The notes: generated by a model not told the origin, from the sequence alone. A stretch of DNA of 64,000 bases from Marsupella aquatica (GCA_973895155.1 OZ316892.1:26908001-26972000); one strand, 5' to 3'. Shown: positions 23,186-37,129, counted from the stretch's first letter. Numbers and translations are program-made.

Positions 23186-25361
23186 GCTTTGGCACAAAGT
23201 GAAGTCAATTATGGGGGGATCTCAAAACTAGAATGTGTACTCAAGGTGGAGTCCTCCAGAATAGTCCTACCAAATTCTGGAGAACATACAACAAAAATAT
23301 GGAGCTGGAATAGTACAATATATAGCATGGGGATAAGTAAGGTTGAAGCAGTTTGCACAGTAGCCCAGGACAAGGGAGTGAAAAGGATTCAGGTTAAGAC
23401 ACTTGGTGCATGCATGGCATTTCAAGGTCCAACCTCTGCCTGAGGAATCTTTTACATGACTGTGTGGTGGGTCATAAAAGGAAGCTAAAAAAAGTAGATG
23501 GACGAAGAGAAATTTAAAGAAGATTGTCTAAATAGGGGGAAAATTTAGGAGGAGGATAAAATAAGTGTTTATTGAAAAAGTAAAGAGTTTTAGTAAAATT
23601 CAAAATTTGCAGAAAAATACAAAGAGGAAGCCCTGCTAAGACACTTTTCAACTTCGATGAGTGTCCCTGGAAAAAATCAGTTGAGCAGGATATAAGGGCT
23701 TTTTTATAGGGGGGCATAAAAACCTAGACACTTGGAGTAGGGAATGATGTTGGTCCACCAACAAGTATATGTATATATTCTTGGCATGGCTACTCAAGTG
23801 CATATCTTGCTTTGACCCAGGTAGTCTGTTGTAGCTAAGCTGCATGTTTATCTTGCCTTGCCCTAGCTAAATCTGTTACAGCTAGTCAATCAATTGGTAT
23901 CCTGACCATCCATTCTTTCTGTCAGCTAGCTACTATACTGCATGTTCAGGTAAGGGGGCATACAAAAAGAAACGCATAAAATTAGACATTAACTTGGAGC
24001 AAGGAAGGATGCTGGTAAACCCAACCAAGTGTATAAATCTTGGCACATTTACTTAGCTGCATGTTTGTCTTGCCTTGAACCAGTTAGTCTATTTAGCTGC
24101 TGTAGTGTATCCTGATCGCCCATTCTTTCTGTCACATATGATACTGAGTGTATAGGGGAGCCCATCTTAACGAAGAGAAGCCAGAGTCCAGCAATCTTAG
24201 TGGCACAAAGGTAAAGATTGAGCATGGTGCCAATCTTTTTTAGTGGTGGTCAGATTGGGAAATGACATCAGCACAATTGCCATCCAAGGATTCACATGCC
24301 CAACAGTCAGAATTTAAGTTGGCCAAATCATAGTGTGGTTTGGGGGAAAATTGTGACTGAAATTGGTACATTAGCACAAAATAGTTGGAGGGTCTGCTGG
24401 ATTGAGTACATTGCGGATGATCTTTGGTAGCAGTGGTGCTAGAGCTTTGGCCCATCCACCTGGTGAGGTCCAAGTCCTGGTTGTACTTACTGTAACTATG
24501 AATAGCCTCTGGGCTAATTTGGAAGTGTCATTGGTGGTCGGAATTGACCTACTGTTCAGAAGTTAAGCCTTGAAAGTAACTTCCAGTCATGTAAATCTCT
24601 AGCCTTTTTGTTCTGGCTTTCTGACTTGGCAGTGTTTGCTGAATTTGGGGCATTTGTACTTAAATTGGGGATAATTCTCAGTGATTCTTTACTTAAATGC
24701 TTTGACCACAACTTGAAATAGATTATAAATTGTCTCGCTGATGTTGATCAGAAACTTCACTTTCATACATGATGCCACTCTGCTTTGGGGAATTTGTTCA
24801 AAAATTGATCTGAATCCTCTAAGCTTGTATTTCTTGTGTCTAGTACTGTACATGATTCCTGTCCAATACCCCGTCTATCTTGGGCCTCTGGTTGATTTAT
24901 CATTACAAAGCGAGATTCCCATTGTTTCCTCACAGTTGATGTTGCTGTCTAGCTTTGAACTTCTTGCTCACGAGTGACCATTATTTCTCTTTGTAAGTGT
25001 CAATGTTGTCTCCCAAGTAAGCAGAATGCCAATTTGGTCTGTTTTGCTGACATCCGTATGGTCTTACTTTTGTTGTGATATATATGTAGGATTTGGCAAC
25101 AGTGAAAACTAGTCCTCAATTACAGGAGTTGGAGCAACTCTGGTGCTGGTACTGGTACTGGCATGTGTTCATGTGGGCCCCACTAGATCTGTCATTGATT
25201 CCACACTTCAGTAAAGATGTTTTGATTGCGTTTTCTACAGCAAAACAATACAGATACTCTATGATTCAAAGTAAGCTAGCTGGCTACTGCAACTGGAAGA
25301 CAATATTGTCAATTACCTGTATTAAAGATGCAGATGTGGAGTGCAAGGAGCAAACAACTGA
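23186..25361. other. Intergenic, nothing recognised
   Basis: AT-rich sequence with diverged internal duplications: the segment around 23740-23960 is loosely repeated at 23985-24150, sharing TTGGCA and GCATGTTTGTCTTGCCTTG-like words. No supported gene. Confidence 0.4.
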
Positions 25362-28300
25362 ATGATGGTGCAACAACCTGGCAAGCATTCCTACTTCTAC
25401 TTCCTGTCATTTGCCAAAGGTCAAAAGAAGTGGCACGGAGCCTCCCCACCACAGCGGCGCCGTGGCAGCTGCATCTCCAAGACCAAAAAGTCAACAAAGA
25501 TATTGTGTCCTCGGCCTGCTTGGGATGTAAGCTTAGGAAATCTCTCACTGACCACCCAGTTGACCTGGGCCACCCATCTAATTGGTATCTCGAATCATAT
25601 TTCAAAAGTAAAATAGTTACCCAGGTTGAGTCTTAAGGTGAACCCACTATTTAAGAGCCTTCAAAAGTTCCTTTGAGGAGAAGCTTAGTTGTTTTCTCAT
25701 AGATTAGTGGTGATTTTTGTCAGTTTTGGTCATGATGATGGGATGACTACATGCACAGGTCAAATATGAGTTTGTTAAAGTTTCTTAGATAGGGTCCAGA
25801 GTGTTCAATCAGAAGCCTTCCATTACTTAACATCAATCTGTTGCAAGAGTGCATAATTGTCTTGTTGCTAGTGGATCTAACAGGCCATAATATCATTTTG
25901 TACCTACATATGAATATTGTCAAAACTTATCATCATCTAATTGAATAACACCCTTTCCTATGATCTTCTCTATAATTCCTCTGAAGCCATACTCATTCAA
26001 TGGAATGACATCCACTCCTATGATTATTTAAATATTTTCTGTGCAGAAATACTGATTTACCATTTGACTATTGTACTAAATTCAGCAAAATAATGTCGTA
26101 GGGAACATTAGGCCAGCACCTCTATGGCTGCTTGACTGTCATGATTGTGTTCTGGAAGGGTGTGATATGCACGGAACTAAAGCATCAGTTTGTTTGAAAT
26201 ATCAATAAGTGAATAACTATGCAATTATTTTTTGGGAACATAACATCAACACATTCTTTGGATGCATGCCATGCAGGACACAATTCATGACCTGTCAGTG
26301 TGGAAGCTATCTGCTGCAGAGTTAGTAAGATTTACACTTCACAATCAGTAAGATTGTTGACTGAATCTGTAAATTGAGTAAGAAACCATATTATAATGAG
26401 GAATTTATTTTGTGCAACTAAGATCCACATCAGTCACCTACATACATGTCTTGTAAGCAATGCAACCAGGAAATGCTCAAATTGCCCTCATGGTTTGTAT
26501 GTAGGAAGCAAAGAAAAGGGCTTATAAATCTAGCTTGGATAAGTCTTCCACCCGATCAAGTGCAACAATCACATTTGGAGATAGTTGTCAACCTGGTCTT
26601 GATGTTGGTATGTTGACTGACCTTTGACATGTTTCTGCCTTCTAAAAAGTTGGATTATTGATCTGTTTCCCACTAATAACAAAGATTTTGTGAATGCATT
26701 TACTCTGTTTTATGTATCTCATTGCCCCACTGTCTACCATTCAATTCAACTAGATACAATTGTTTCTGCCTCCATCTAGTGTGCTTTGTATATTGGTTTC
26801 TTATTCATAAGATAGCTTTCATGAATGCCTATCTCCATGTAATTGTTGCATTGTTTACAGTTCATAATATATGGGAAGCTATATTGTCACTATGTCCTTC
26901 ACAAGTACAAATTTATAAGGAACTAAGTAACATGCACAGCTCAAGGTGCTTTGATCCATATCCCTTTCATGCCATGTTGATCAAAGCTCTATCAAGGAAC
27001 AAGTCGGACTCTTCTTGAGGACTTACATTTTGTTCCTTTGTCCTAGTGCATCCAGGTAAGAATTTTACCAGGATATTGATCATGTCTCTCCTCACATACC
27101 AGTCCACAATAACATCATCCCACTATTGATCCTTCACTACAAAGAAGGATTGTGCTGTCATTTAATTTCCAAGTTAATTTCATGTTGAATGTGATGCTTG
27201 TTGTTTTGAAGATGATAGGTCGGAGCAGAGCACACAAGATGGAAACGCACTACCATCATTGGATTTAGCACAAGCATCTCCATCTTCTGAAATTGATTTC
27301 AAAGGTCATGGGAAATTGAACGGAACTTCTAAAGAACATGTGAAGACTGCAAATCTAAAGCTCTCTATCAATGGAGCTTCGAAGAGTTGTTGCGCTGTAA
27401 AAGGACTTACAAATGAAAGGAGCATTAGTAGATTCGGGAAAGAGAATAAGTTTCTGAAGTCTCTGCCAAATGCAACTACTACCCAAAAGTCTGCAGTAAC
27501 CAGACCATTGTCAGCAGATACAACAACTGCTGTGATCTACAGTGGGACAAAGATAACATACTCACCTGCATCCATAGCTTTTGGATTGACAACTCACACT
27601 TCTAGTGATCAATCAATAGTCCAGCATTTCTTCCAATCACCAAACCAAAGTAATTCTCTCTGACTATTATTGACTAAATTTCAGTTTTAAATTAGTAATA
27701 ATACTCATAGAATTGTACAAAAGTTTATATTCTACAAAAATCTGTAAATATCAGCTAATTAATAAATTAAATATTGACATTATTATATGTGTATTAACAA
27801 GGTATAAAGTGCTCATATGATATGATATGTAAACAAGTTATAATATATAAAATTAGATTTAAAACTGAATTTTATTACTGACAAGCTTAGAATTGGAAAA
27901 TATTACATATTGAGTACAAATGATTTTTCTGTTGGTACGTTAACTTGTTGAACAAATAAGAAAATTGGTCAATATAAGGCCAATATGTTTTTCACTTCTC
28001 ATCTAGTATTTCAGTGTTTAGATGACATGTTTTATTCTTAATACTCTCTAATTTGAATCAAGCATTTCTAGCTAATATGGGTAGGGGTATATCTTCAAAA
28101 ATCTACTTTCATTGTATTATTATGATGTTTTTCATCAAATTTTTGCAAGAGTGTTCTTTACTTTGGACATATTACTCTCTAGCTATATGTATATTCACAA
28201 TCAAAAGCTACTCTTTGGGCCTACTCTCTAGAGGGAAGCTCAGCTTCAAGACAGTGAGTCAGGGGTGTAACTGAAATTGGGGGTGCAAATGGGACAAGAG

Positions 28301-31300
28301 GGATTAGAATTAGGAGGGGTCTCTGAAAATGGTGCAGCAAAGTTGAATTTACTCATCTCTACTTAGGGTCAAAGTGCACTCAGGCTAGTGTGAAGTTAAA
28401 GTCCCAAAGACTTCCAACTACATAGTAAATTGTGCCCATCACATGGGAGTCAAGTGTCAAACGTTTGTGCCTATCGGAGCTTCAACATCAACCCTCATGA
28501 CTCCTGAGCAAAATCAAGAAAAGAAATTCTTGGAGATGCATACGCTCCGTAACTGTCACACACATGGTGCTCATATATAGGAATAATTGTTCTGGTGAAT
28601 ATCTTTGAGAGTAGAGCCGAGTCTTACATTAGCTGGCCTTCAATTGCCCGACTGATATTCAGTCAACGCGCTGCCATGAATTATGACGTCCAGAAGATAC
28701 TGAAGCTTCTATTGTCCTGTGAAAGAAACGAACTTGGAAGAGGTTCAGACTGGAGAGCAATCTGCATGGAGCTTTCGAACTACGGTAGCTTTTGAAGATG
28801 AAGCCAGTCTCTTTGAAGCTGAAAAGAAGCAGCGGTTGGAGCACTTGGCAACTTCAGTAACGAAATCAAGGCGTAGGATATCGTCCCGAAGTCCAAGAGT
28901 AGCTGTGGTTGGGAAGAAGCGGTGTAATAGAATACAAGAAGTGGATGGGACTCGATTCATTCGTGTGAAGCTTCCTTTGAAAGCCATGGACAAGTCGAGC
29001 CCAACTCGATACACTCACCAGCCGAGCTTCCGCGGAGGAGTGATTGATTCTTCAGATGACTCTATCTCGGGGCCTTTGGAAAACTTGAGATGGCAGAAGA
29101 GTCCACAATCTGCTGCAAAGCATCGAAGGCATCACAACCAAAGAACCCCAGACGCAAAAGGCCATCATCCAGTCGAAAAAGTTCAGGCGTTTTCCTGGAA
29201 TCCAGCGGGGAATCCAGCATCTCAGGCGAAAGAGGTTGTGAATCTCAAGGGAGAAACTAACATTTCTGACACTTCAATCCAATCGTCTCGATCCGGTCGA
29301 ACGAAAGTGGTGAAGCAATATAGTGGCAATGTTCCTAAGGTGATATTTCCGTCGTCCCAGAAACTTTCGGTTTTGTCCGTACCCTCTTGACAACAGAATT
29401 CAAGGTAGAGATCTTCAGGTTCTGAAACATAATGCAGCTGCTACGTAAGGGGAATTGGTTAGCTCAATTAAGAGTTGACTCCCTTATTCTTCTGCTCGTA
29501 GAGAACATCACCAATTATGGAGTGGAATGGAGATCTAGAAGAAGAGTCCGACGATCAGTTTTCGCATGAAAAGGTCCAGTCCGTAACCTTCTCTCAATTT
29601 CGAGATCTTTCCTTGCCCAAGCTTAACATTCTCTGTCTGAGCAGATATCCACTTCATGTGAAGTTTTTGTTAGATACCGGGCACTTGCAGCAAGTATACC
29701 TGATTGTGTAAGTCCAGTCCCTCCACTGTCTGCCTGGCTTATAATTTGCCAGTTCCCCTGAAGTGAATGTTGTTATTCCGCTTCGAAACAAAATTTTGAG
29801 CCAAACTAGTCAATACACGTTAATTATACCGGGTCGTTGACGAAATTGAACTTTCGTTGTTCAGGATTTTCAGCAATACATGGTAATGTGCCAGCTTGAT
29901 CTGATGAAGGAATTCAAAAACTTGAAGCTCTCACTCTCGAGACAGATTGTCAACCTTCAGGTACAATTTACTGGTCACTCTGTCCGATGTGATTTGTTGA
30001 GACACCAGTATGCTATATATCTTGTCAATTTCGGCCAGGTGATATTCGTGATATGTTTTGCCAAAGCCTGATAGAGTTAGGAACCTCATCAAAATACACG
30101 CAGGCACCATAGTTACGCTAAACAAATAAATTTTCTCAAAATAGTTGATCGAATCAGTTCAGTCTCTCGTTGTGATATAAGGTTGGCTAACATATTTGAT
30201 GAGGGTTGGAATAGTTGGACGTTGATAAGATTCTAGCGAATCAGAAAGCAGCGTCATCCAAAGGATTCAAAGGTCTTCCTCCACATCGTCAGGGATCAGG
30301 TGCAGAAGGACAATATCTAGGTAAAATCGAGTTCCTTATTGCTGCATATCTACATAGCGTTCAAAGTAGCGTGCAATTTTCGAGTCACGTGAACATTTAT
30401 TTATGTTTCTACACTAAGACTGGAAGGCCATAGCTAGATTAGCAGGCTTTGCAGGTGACACACTTTACAGCAAGCAATTCAAATGGTCCCTGTAACCCTT
30501 AGCGGGAGATTGATCTAGATTGTGCAAAAACAAAAAAATCTGCAGACCTTGTCGATCACAGTCAGGAATTGCCAGCGTACTCTTCTCTGAAATTCAAACA
30601 AGATTTGATCAAGCCAGCTTCATCATCGTCTGGTAAGAGACGTTGTCTAGGAGCTCAGACGATTGTAATGTCCGATTTTCAAAAGTAGCAAAAGTCCATA
30701 TGGAGCATTAATTAGTTAGAGTTTGGAGATACTTTACTGGCAAATTTGTTTGGTCTTCATTCAAAATACGCCCAAGTTACGACACCAACATCTTGCACTA
30801 AATTTGGAACCTTTCGAGTAGACTTGGTATCACAAGCCCTGACTGATAGAGAGTCTTACTCATTTTTTTGCTTACAGAAGAGAGCTACCACATACCTTCC
30901 ACTGAGATCGACACTCACTATAATGAGGAACAGAAAGGGGTAAACGGACCAAAACAATACTCGTTACGCTTTGTCTTTACATTTAATTGCATCCATACGA
31001 AAATCAGGACTTTAAAGCATAGAACAAAATTAAGTGTCACTTTTGGAAAATGTGGTGGACAAAAAATTCCGTAATTGAGGCATTTTGAAATCCTTGGCTC
31101 TCTTATGTGACCTTTGAGTGCGCAGACAAATTTTGATTCTTGGCCCGAAGAAGATTTTCACCACTCTATGACTTCACACAAATCATTTGCCCCTCCAGCT
31201 CAATCCCACGTTTTCCGCAACCTTCAAAACAATCCGATATATCATGTACAGAAGTCATCTGATAAGAGAGGAGGAAGCAGTGATTCTGATGTTTCAAGTA

Positions 31301-33135
31301 TAGAGCTTACACAGTTGAACTATCGAGAAGCATTGGGTAGTCTGTTGGAAACGAAACCGGAGTCAGAAGCAAGACAATGTCTAACTCAAGACCATCTCGA
31401 CACTGCTGGTGTCAGCAGCAAAGGTGCTCGTTCTCAGAGTGGAACAGGGCTTCCACGCAAAAAAAGTAACGGAAATTCTCTTGCAGCGCCATCGAGTACA
31501 TATGGGGAATTGGCAGAAATCGGTAAAACTACTATATCAGCTGGGAATCAACTCCACGACCTATCTTACAGGGACAGCAAGTTAGATACAAATGGCCATA
31601 CTCGTTCCCACGCCAGAAGTAGGCGACTGGATGAGCAAAGTCGGATCAGCGATAATGAAACTACTTTAGCACAAATGTTACAGTCAGGATCTTTGAAGGG
31701 CCCTGGAAAGGATGAAATAAGTATGTCAAACCTAATGGGAACTTACACAGCAAAGGCCAGAGGGAGTCATGTGGATGTCGGCGAACACCCTGACGCTGAG
31801 CCTCATTTAGGTACCCTTGGAAGGCATTCTCCACGTCCAGCTGAGAAGAAGAGCAGGTCAGCTAGGCCACTATTCGCTGAAGAACCAGGAAAACAGAGTT
31901 GGAACAATTCATCAACCACATCACCTACATCGACATATGGTAGAGAACCTCCAAATCAACAACCTTTCAATAGAAAGGGAGGAGCAGAGCAGGGACGGTT
32001 CACTTACAGTAGCCAAGAACCTCAGAATGAGCAGTATGGGAAGACAGTAACAGAGGAGCGGCAGCCTATGTATACAAGAGAAGAATGTCAGGGTCAGCAC
32101 TATGACAAGGTGGCAGGAGATCACGGACGGTCTACTTATTCTAGGGCAGAGGCTCAGTGTCAGCAATATGGGAAGGCAGAAGCAGAACAGGAGCAACCTG
32201 TCTATGCTAGAGAAGAAACTCAGAATCAGCAATACAGGAGGGCAGAAGCGGAGCAGGGGAGGCCTACTCACGGTAGAGAGCAGCATTCGAGTCGTCTGTA
32301 TGGACAGCTAGCAGCAGAGCAGCAAGGGAGGACTGGAAGTCAGATTCCTACGATTGAAAACCAAGGAGAGGGCGAACCATACACACTCCGAGGCTGGGCA
32401 GCGGCTTTCCTTGAGCCGCCTGCAGAAATCGCTAACAAAACTCAGAAGATAACTCTTCAAACCGGTAAAAAACGCAAAATTCAACCGTTGCTGCAATAAT
32501 TAGGACAGGTTAGACTGGTGTCAATCACAGTAACAGCTGGCTGAAAAGAAACTTAGAATTGTTCAGGAGACCTCGTCCAACTCTCGCTGGGATTGGCTTA
32601 TAAATGGTGCTACTTTCAACATGTTTTACTATTCCTTTCTTCGACCGTATGGCAAGTCAATACAGAACTTGCTATCATCATTGATAACTTGAAGATTAAG
32701 TTTCAATCACTTTGCACCATCCCGATCCGATACATTGTGCCATGGTGTAGAAGTTCTAAAATGTTATTTCATGTCCAAAGGGTCTTAATTATGAATGCAG
32801 GTTCACCCAAGACTGATTATCATTCCTCTAGTCAAGATTCACCAACGGAGGAACCTCTGGTTCAAGAGTCACCGGAAAGGGAGTGGCGCAGGGAAAAAGA
32901 AAATGGGAATCAAAACGCAGTTCGTCAATTTGCAGGGAAGAGTTCGAAAGGTGGATGCGCTTGGACTGTCAGTGAGCCTGCAAGTAGTCCCAACAACAAT
33001 CAGAAGGAAAGTCCCGGTAATACTCTCCCGTCATTCTCTGACGGGTCCTTCCATGTCACACTCTTTGGCAAAAGGCCATATCGTACAATGAATGATAATT
33101 TGTTAAAGATATTCATTGCCAACCTCATTGACTAG
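25362..33135 (+). CDS. Unrecognised 12-exon plant gene, ~1151-residue product
   Basis: I could not name this protein. Twelve GT-AG exons close in frame: 25362-25526, 26277-26324, 26505-26607, 27212-27649, 28726-29339, 29502-29573, 29874-29960, 30215-30320, 30546-30632, 30878-30939, 31126-32464 and 32801-33135. The ATG directly follows an in-frame TGA. The N-terminus looks conserved: ILCPRPAWD, DTIHDLSVWKLSAAEL, then EAKKRAYKSSLDKSS. Later come an acidic/charged block (FEDEASLFEAEKKQRLEHLA), a helical exon (MVMCQLDLMKEFKNLKLSLS), SWPEEDFHHS, and a Gln/Glu-rich 22-residue tandem repeat (residues ~876-1007). The C-terminus reads FHVTLFGKRPYR. If intron 11 is retained, the protein ends at 32499 with GKKRKIQPLLQ. 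No enzyme motif or membrane segment is visible; it looks largely disordered, Ser/Lys-rich and probably nuclear. The start of exon 5 is the weakest boundary. A plant-specific meiotic or chromatin protein is one guess. Confidence 0.6.
31969..32364 (+). repeat. In-frame 66-bp (22-residue) tandem repeat in exon 11
   Basis: Units start at 31969, 32035, 32101, 32167, 32233 and 32299, each exactly 66 bp. The encoded consensus is Y-G-K-A-E-A-E-Q-G-R-P-x-Y-x-R-E-E-x-Q-x-Q-Q. Units differ by many substitutions but none shifts the frame or adds a stop, which points to selection on the coding sequence. Confidence 0.85.
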
Positions 33136-33191
33136 AATATAATTGACTAGAACTATGACTTGACAAACCACGTAAAGCACCCAGAGTCACT

Positions 33192-33449
33192 TCACACAGC
33201 CATTCTCTTGAATAGTCGGAGAACATTGAAGTTGCAAGTGCTCAGATCCAAGCTCCTTTCTTCTGTGGGACTCGCTGCAGTATTGCTACGTCTACCTCCA
33301 CAGTGAGCTGAATCTCGGACAGCCTTTCCCGTCCAGTAGATATCGACACAAGGAGTCTCTTCACAATTCGGGGTGCCAACTGGAGTTAGGAACACATAAT
33401 TCATACATCTGTTCGTTTCTGGTGCAGCAAATGGCACGGCAGCCACCAA
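33192..33449 (-). other. Possible 3' exon of an unrecognised minus-strand gene
   Basis: After an acceptor-like CTGCACCAG near 33420, the minus strand reads ETNRCMNYVFLTPVGTPNCE, then PCVDIYWTGKAVRDSAH, to a stop at 33192-33194. It looks coding in composition but I find no family. It would be convergent with the 12-exon gene, with stops 57 bp apart. A second isolated piece (34091-34282, LGIRISSPVDGFKLVYLDG) may belong to the same gene. Confidence 0.25.
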
Positions 33450-34429
33450 AGGTCGGCAGAAGCATCACTATACAGCCAATAACCCGTGACAGGTTACGCT
33501 GGCAGAATCGCAGAGTTCAAGGAGATCCAAGCGGTAGAATTTATCAATAAACAAGCGTTCCTTGGCAAAGGATAGCGAGAATGCAAAAAACGATGCAAGG
33601 AGTTCAAAGCATAAATTTTCAGTCAAGGACATTGATTTGAACCGATAGCAAATGTGCAATACACTGAAGTTTAGAAACAAGACTCATGTGGCGTGCGTTA
33701 ATCAAGAATCATTGATTGCCAAGACAATGACATGACATGGAGTTTCTGTGAATCCTGCCCACGTGATGCTGACCTTTTTTCCAGGTAACACAGCCGGCTA
33801 CTTCGCAATTCGCAAACGAAAGAGTACATCATGAACTATCATTTGTCTTTAATGCAAGTACAATTATCCATCCTAGTCTTCAACTCCGCCCGCAACTCCG
33901 ACATATTCCCGTGGTAAGGTATGCCCTTTCATTTTGTTGATTGCTCTGCACCTCCGTACCGTAATGTCGTCAGGATTATTCTTCGTGGAAACAATCCCAT
34001 TGATCTACCAGCTTGGGGGTCGAAGGTCAAGAAGGAATTGACGTAAAAAACGCGCAGAGAGCGTCCACAGCATTTGCCCAAATTACAATCTCAAAGGTAA
34101 TGCTTCAGCAAAACAGCGTGGAATGGTACATTAGCTGATGCTGCGGAATTGTTTTGGCTCAATCCCTTCTTGACCTTCAATACCCATATTGAAATCCCGT
34201 CGAGATACACAAGTTTGAATCCATCAACCGGACTGCTAATCCTGATACCGAGACTCTGGTCGTTGTAGTCTTTAAGACCCAAATCTCATTACAAAATTTG
34301 TAGGAGTTGTCCGTTACTGGGTCATGAAAATCTGTGTTAGTGCTCCTTCTTGGACATTCGTGTTGTCAATTTCTGAGCTTTCCCACAGAGAGACTCGCCA
34401 TGAGTTCAGGCCAAAATTAAGGGCCACAA

Positions 34430-34590
34430 ACGATTTAGAGCTATTATGCACTTTAGTCATGGGCAAAACACTGGGTGAGACTTGGAAAAGCACTACTTAA
34501 AGTGATAGACGATTTAGGGCTTTACATTTTACTAATGGACCAAACACCAGGTGAGGCATGGAAAGGCACTGAGAGAAGAGTCAATGTTTA
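34430..34590 (+). repeat. 79-bp imperfect tandem duplication
   Basis: Units beginning ACGATTTAG.GCT at 34430 and 34509 both continue to a TGG(A/G)CAAAACAC..GGTGAG-like block and GGAAA(A)GCACT. No gene function is apparent. Confidence 0.65.
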
Positions 34591-37129
34591 GGGAGCGGGC
34601 CCAACCCTCTGTGAAATCAATGTTCAATGCTGCCATCCAAAATGGAAGTGTGCTGAAGTCACTTCACCCCGAGTATTCACATTCAGGTCAGTTTGGGCCC
34701 AGAGTTACTTTAAGGAAAGTCATGTTTCTCAGGGTGGAGGTGAGTATTGGGTCTTAGAGTTCCCTCATGTATCTTGTGTGGCAGAGGCCAATCCCAAACA
34801 GAACTAAATTTTGAGAAACAGGACAAGATAGTCCATCTAGAGTAAGTCGGATTGCTGACTCTCCAACCCCAAAACAATTCTTCATAGGTTAAGCTCCATA
34901 GTCCCTGGCCTCTTTGGGGGGTGTGTAATCCCTCAGGGCTGTCTTGCATGAAACCTGCCCTTAAATTTGTGATTGCTAAATTTCCCTGAACTGCTTGAAA
35001 AAGCCTTGAGCAATGGACAACTCCCAGCCTTACTGATTTTGGTCGTGTTCTTCGGCCTCTGTGTCCTTCTGGCCATGTGGTGCTTGGTTGCAAAGTGCCT
35101 TGACTCTTTGGGTTTGTTTTCTCTTTGTACCATTGGTTGACTGTATTCATATCAACCATGACTGAATCATGCTATCACCAATTAAATTATAGAAACTCTC
35201 CATATGAAGGGGTATGTAGGGTTTAGGCTCAGGGTGCCAAGTGACCCTTTAGCATGGTTCACATATACAACTCAAGTGAGGTACATTTAAAGTTACTTTG
35301 CCATTCCCTAACCCAATACCCTAAACCCTAAATGATACACAACTCCAAACTTAGTTCTTGCTATGCATGTGTCCCGGTGATAGTATGGGTTACTGTTAAT
35401 AGTATAGCATTTCTTGGACTAAAATGCAACTGTGGAAAGGGTTTCGGGTTTAAGATAAACCTCCACCTTCATTTTCGCATTATCCAACAATTAATGTCCA
35501 TATTGCAGTAGGTTACAACCTCTTGAATACAATGTCCATGGTGCAATGATGTTGGCAATTTTTTGAGCATGAGATGACCCTAATTATGTCTCCAGAAGGA
35601 TTTACTTTGTAGTATGACACAAAGACAATAGCCACATTGTCTTCTGAAAAGCACCACGGTTGGCCATTTATCCTGCCCAAACAAGAACTAGGGACAATTA
35701 CCACATTGTCTTTGGAAGAGCACAACTCTTGTTGAACGAGACAAGCAAGTGCAGCGTGAAGGCATTTCGACTAAACCCTGATGATTTTGTGCCTGCCACC
35801 AACAGTAAACAATGCCTATGCCCATAACCTGTGTAAACCCATGAAAGAAGCGTCGATCCTACTTCCAACAAAAGACAACACTCACGCTTCACCCTAAAGT
35901 GCATCCCAATTTTGTGCGCCCTAAAACAGAAAATTTTGAATACACAAACCTCAATGTCTTCATTTCTTAAGGAATCATGTCAGTGCAAGAACAGGAAACT
36001 GCATTACCGTGGCCCTACGACATGCGAAGTGACATTGTCAAGTACAGGAGGCAACCGTGTGTGTCAACATCGGGGTCGACATAGTAAGGCAGTTTTGCCT
36101 TTGAGAGGACATTCAGTACAGATCATAAAGAGGGGGACAGTTGGGGCAAAAAGGTTTCCAGGGGGTTGATCAAGCAAACTATCTCCAGGAAGGGGTCTAT
36201 TAAGCAACTCCCTCAAGAAAAAAGTGAACTTACTCCAAAATGGGTATTTTGGGAGTAGTTCCCTTACGTCGATAAGAAGCAAACTCCTCTATACAGGAAA
36301 GCTTTGTTTAGTTAACTTTGCCTGCTTGTTTGGCTGTCGGTATGTTTATAATGTATGACAAAGAGAAAGAGTGTCACCTATTAACAACAACTTGCATTTC
36401 AGATTTCAATTTTCAGTATTTTTAGAATTATTAGAAAACACTGGGTTCAATTTCTTTAATAATCTCTTAGCCAAGTATCATTAAGGTATCTCTTGTGAGA
36501 TAAAGAACCATCTCATGAGGATCATGATCAATCAAGATACTCCAAACAACTTGCTTACAAAGAGGGTAAACTGTAGGGTTTCTTATTGGCAAACGTATGC
36601 AGAGGTGTTTTTTGTGGGGGAACAAAGGTTGCATGTTGCATACAGTTTTCAGATTTTGGATGATGTATATATACTTTTCTTATTTTCTTGTACATTTTCT
36701 ATTAAAGAAAGTCACTAGGCCAAATTCATTGGAATTCAAAGGGGGCTACAGTCTCCTAAAGAAGAAAGTAAGACTTAGGGTAACCCACCCCGAAGATGGG
36801 GTAATGGGATGTAATCTCAGGAGTATTGAGCCCGACCGGGTTACAGCCCAATATTCCGAAGTGGGGATGAGTTACCAACCATAAAGCCCAAGTGAATTTT
36901 TGAGCCATTAATTCACTTCATTTTTACATTGCAAACATCTCATCAGTCACTGTCTACCACTTTCACCTTAGCATATTTGTTATCCAAATTTGAGAATCCC
37001 CAGGCCAGGCTGGCGCAGGGGTTCCATGTCCTCAAAGGGGGTATGCCTCATAACTATGTATAAACATATACATAAAAATAATTCTCAAGGGGTTTACATA
37101 TGCAAGAAATTGAAGTTGGGACTTCCACG
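34591..37129. other. Intergenic, nothing recognised
   Basis: Repetitive AT-rich DNA. A diverged direct repeat with ACAAT..CCACATTGTCTT recurs near 35625 and 35695. CCCTAAACCCTAAA at about 35322 is only two plant-telomere units. No gene is supported. Confidence 0.4.

Noticed and set aside
31921-32286. Minus-strand 121-residue repeat-rich frame
   Set aside because: It is the reverse of the 22-residue repeat in exon 11 of the plus-strand gene.
34710-35159. Minus-strand 149-residue frame as a retrotransposon protein
   Set aside because: No reverse transcriptase, integrase or gag motif is visible.
35318-35334. Interstitial telomere array
   Set aside because: Only two CCCTAAA units are present.
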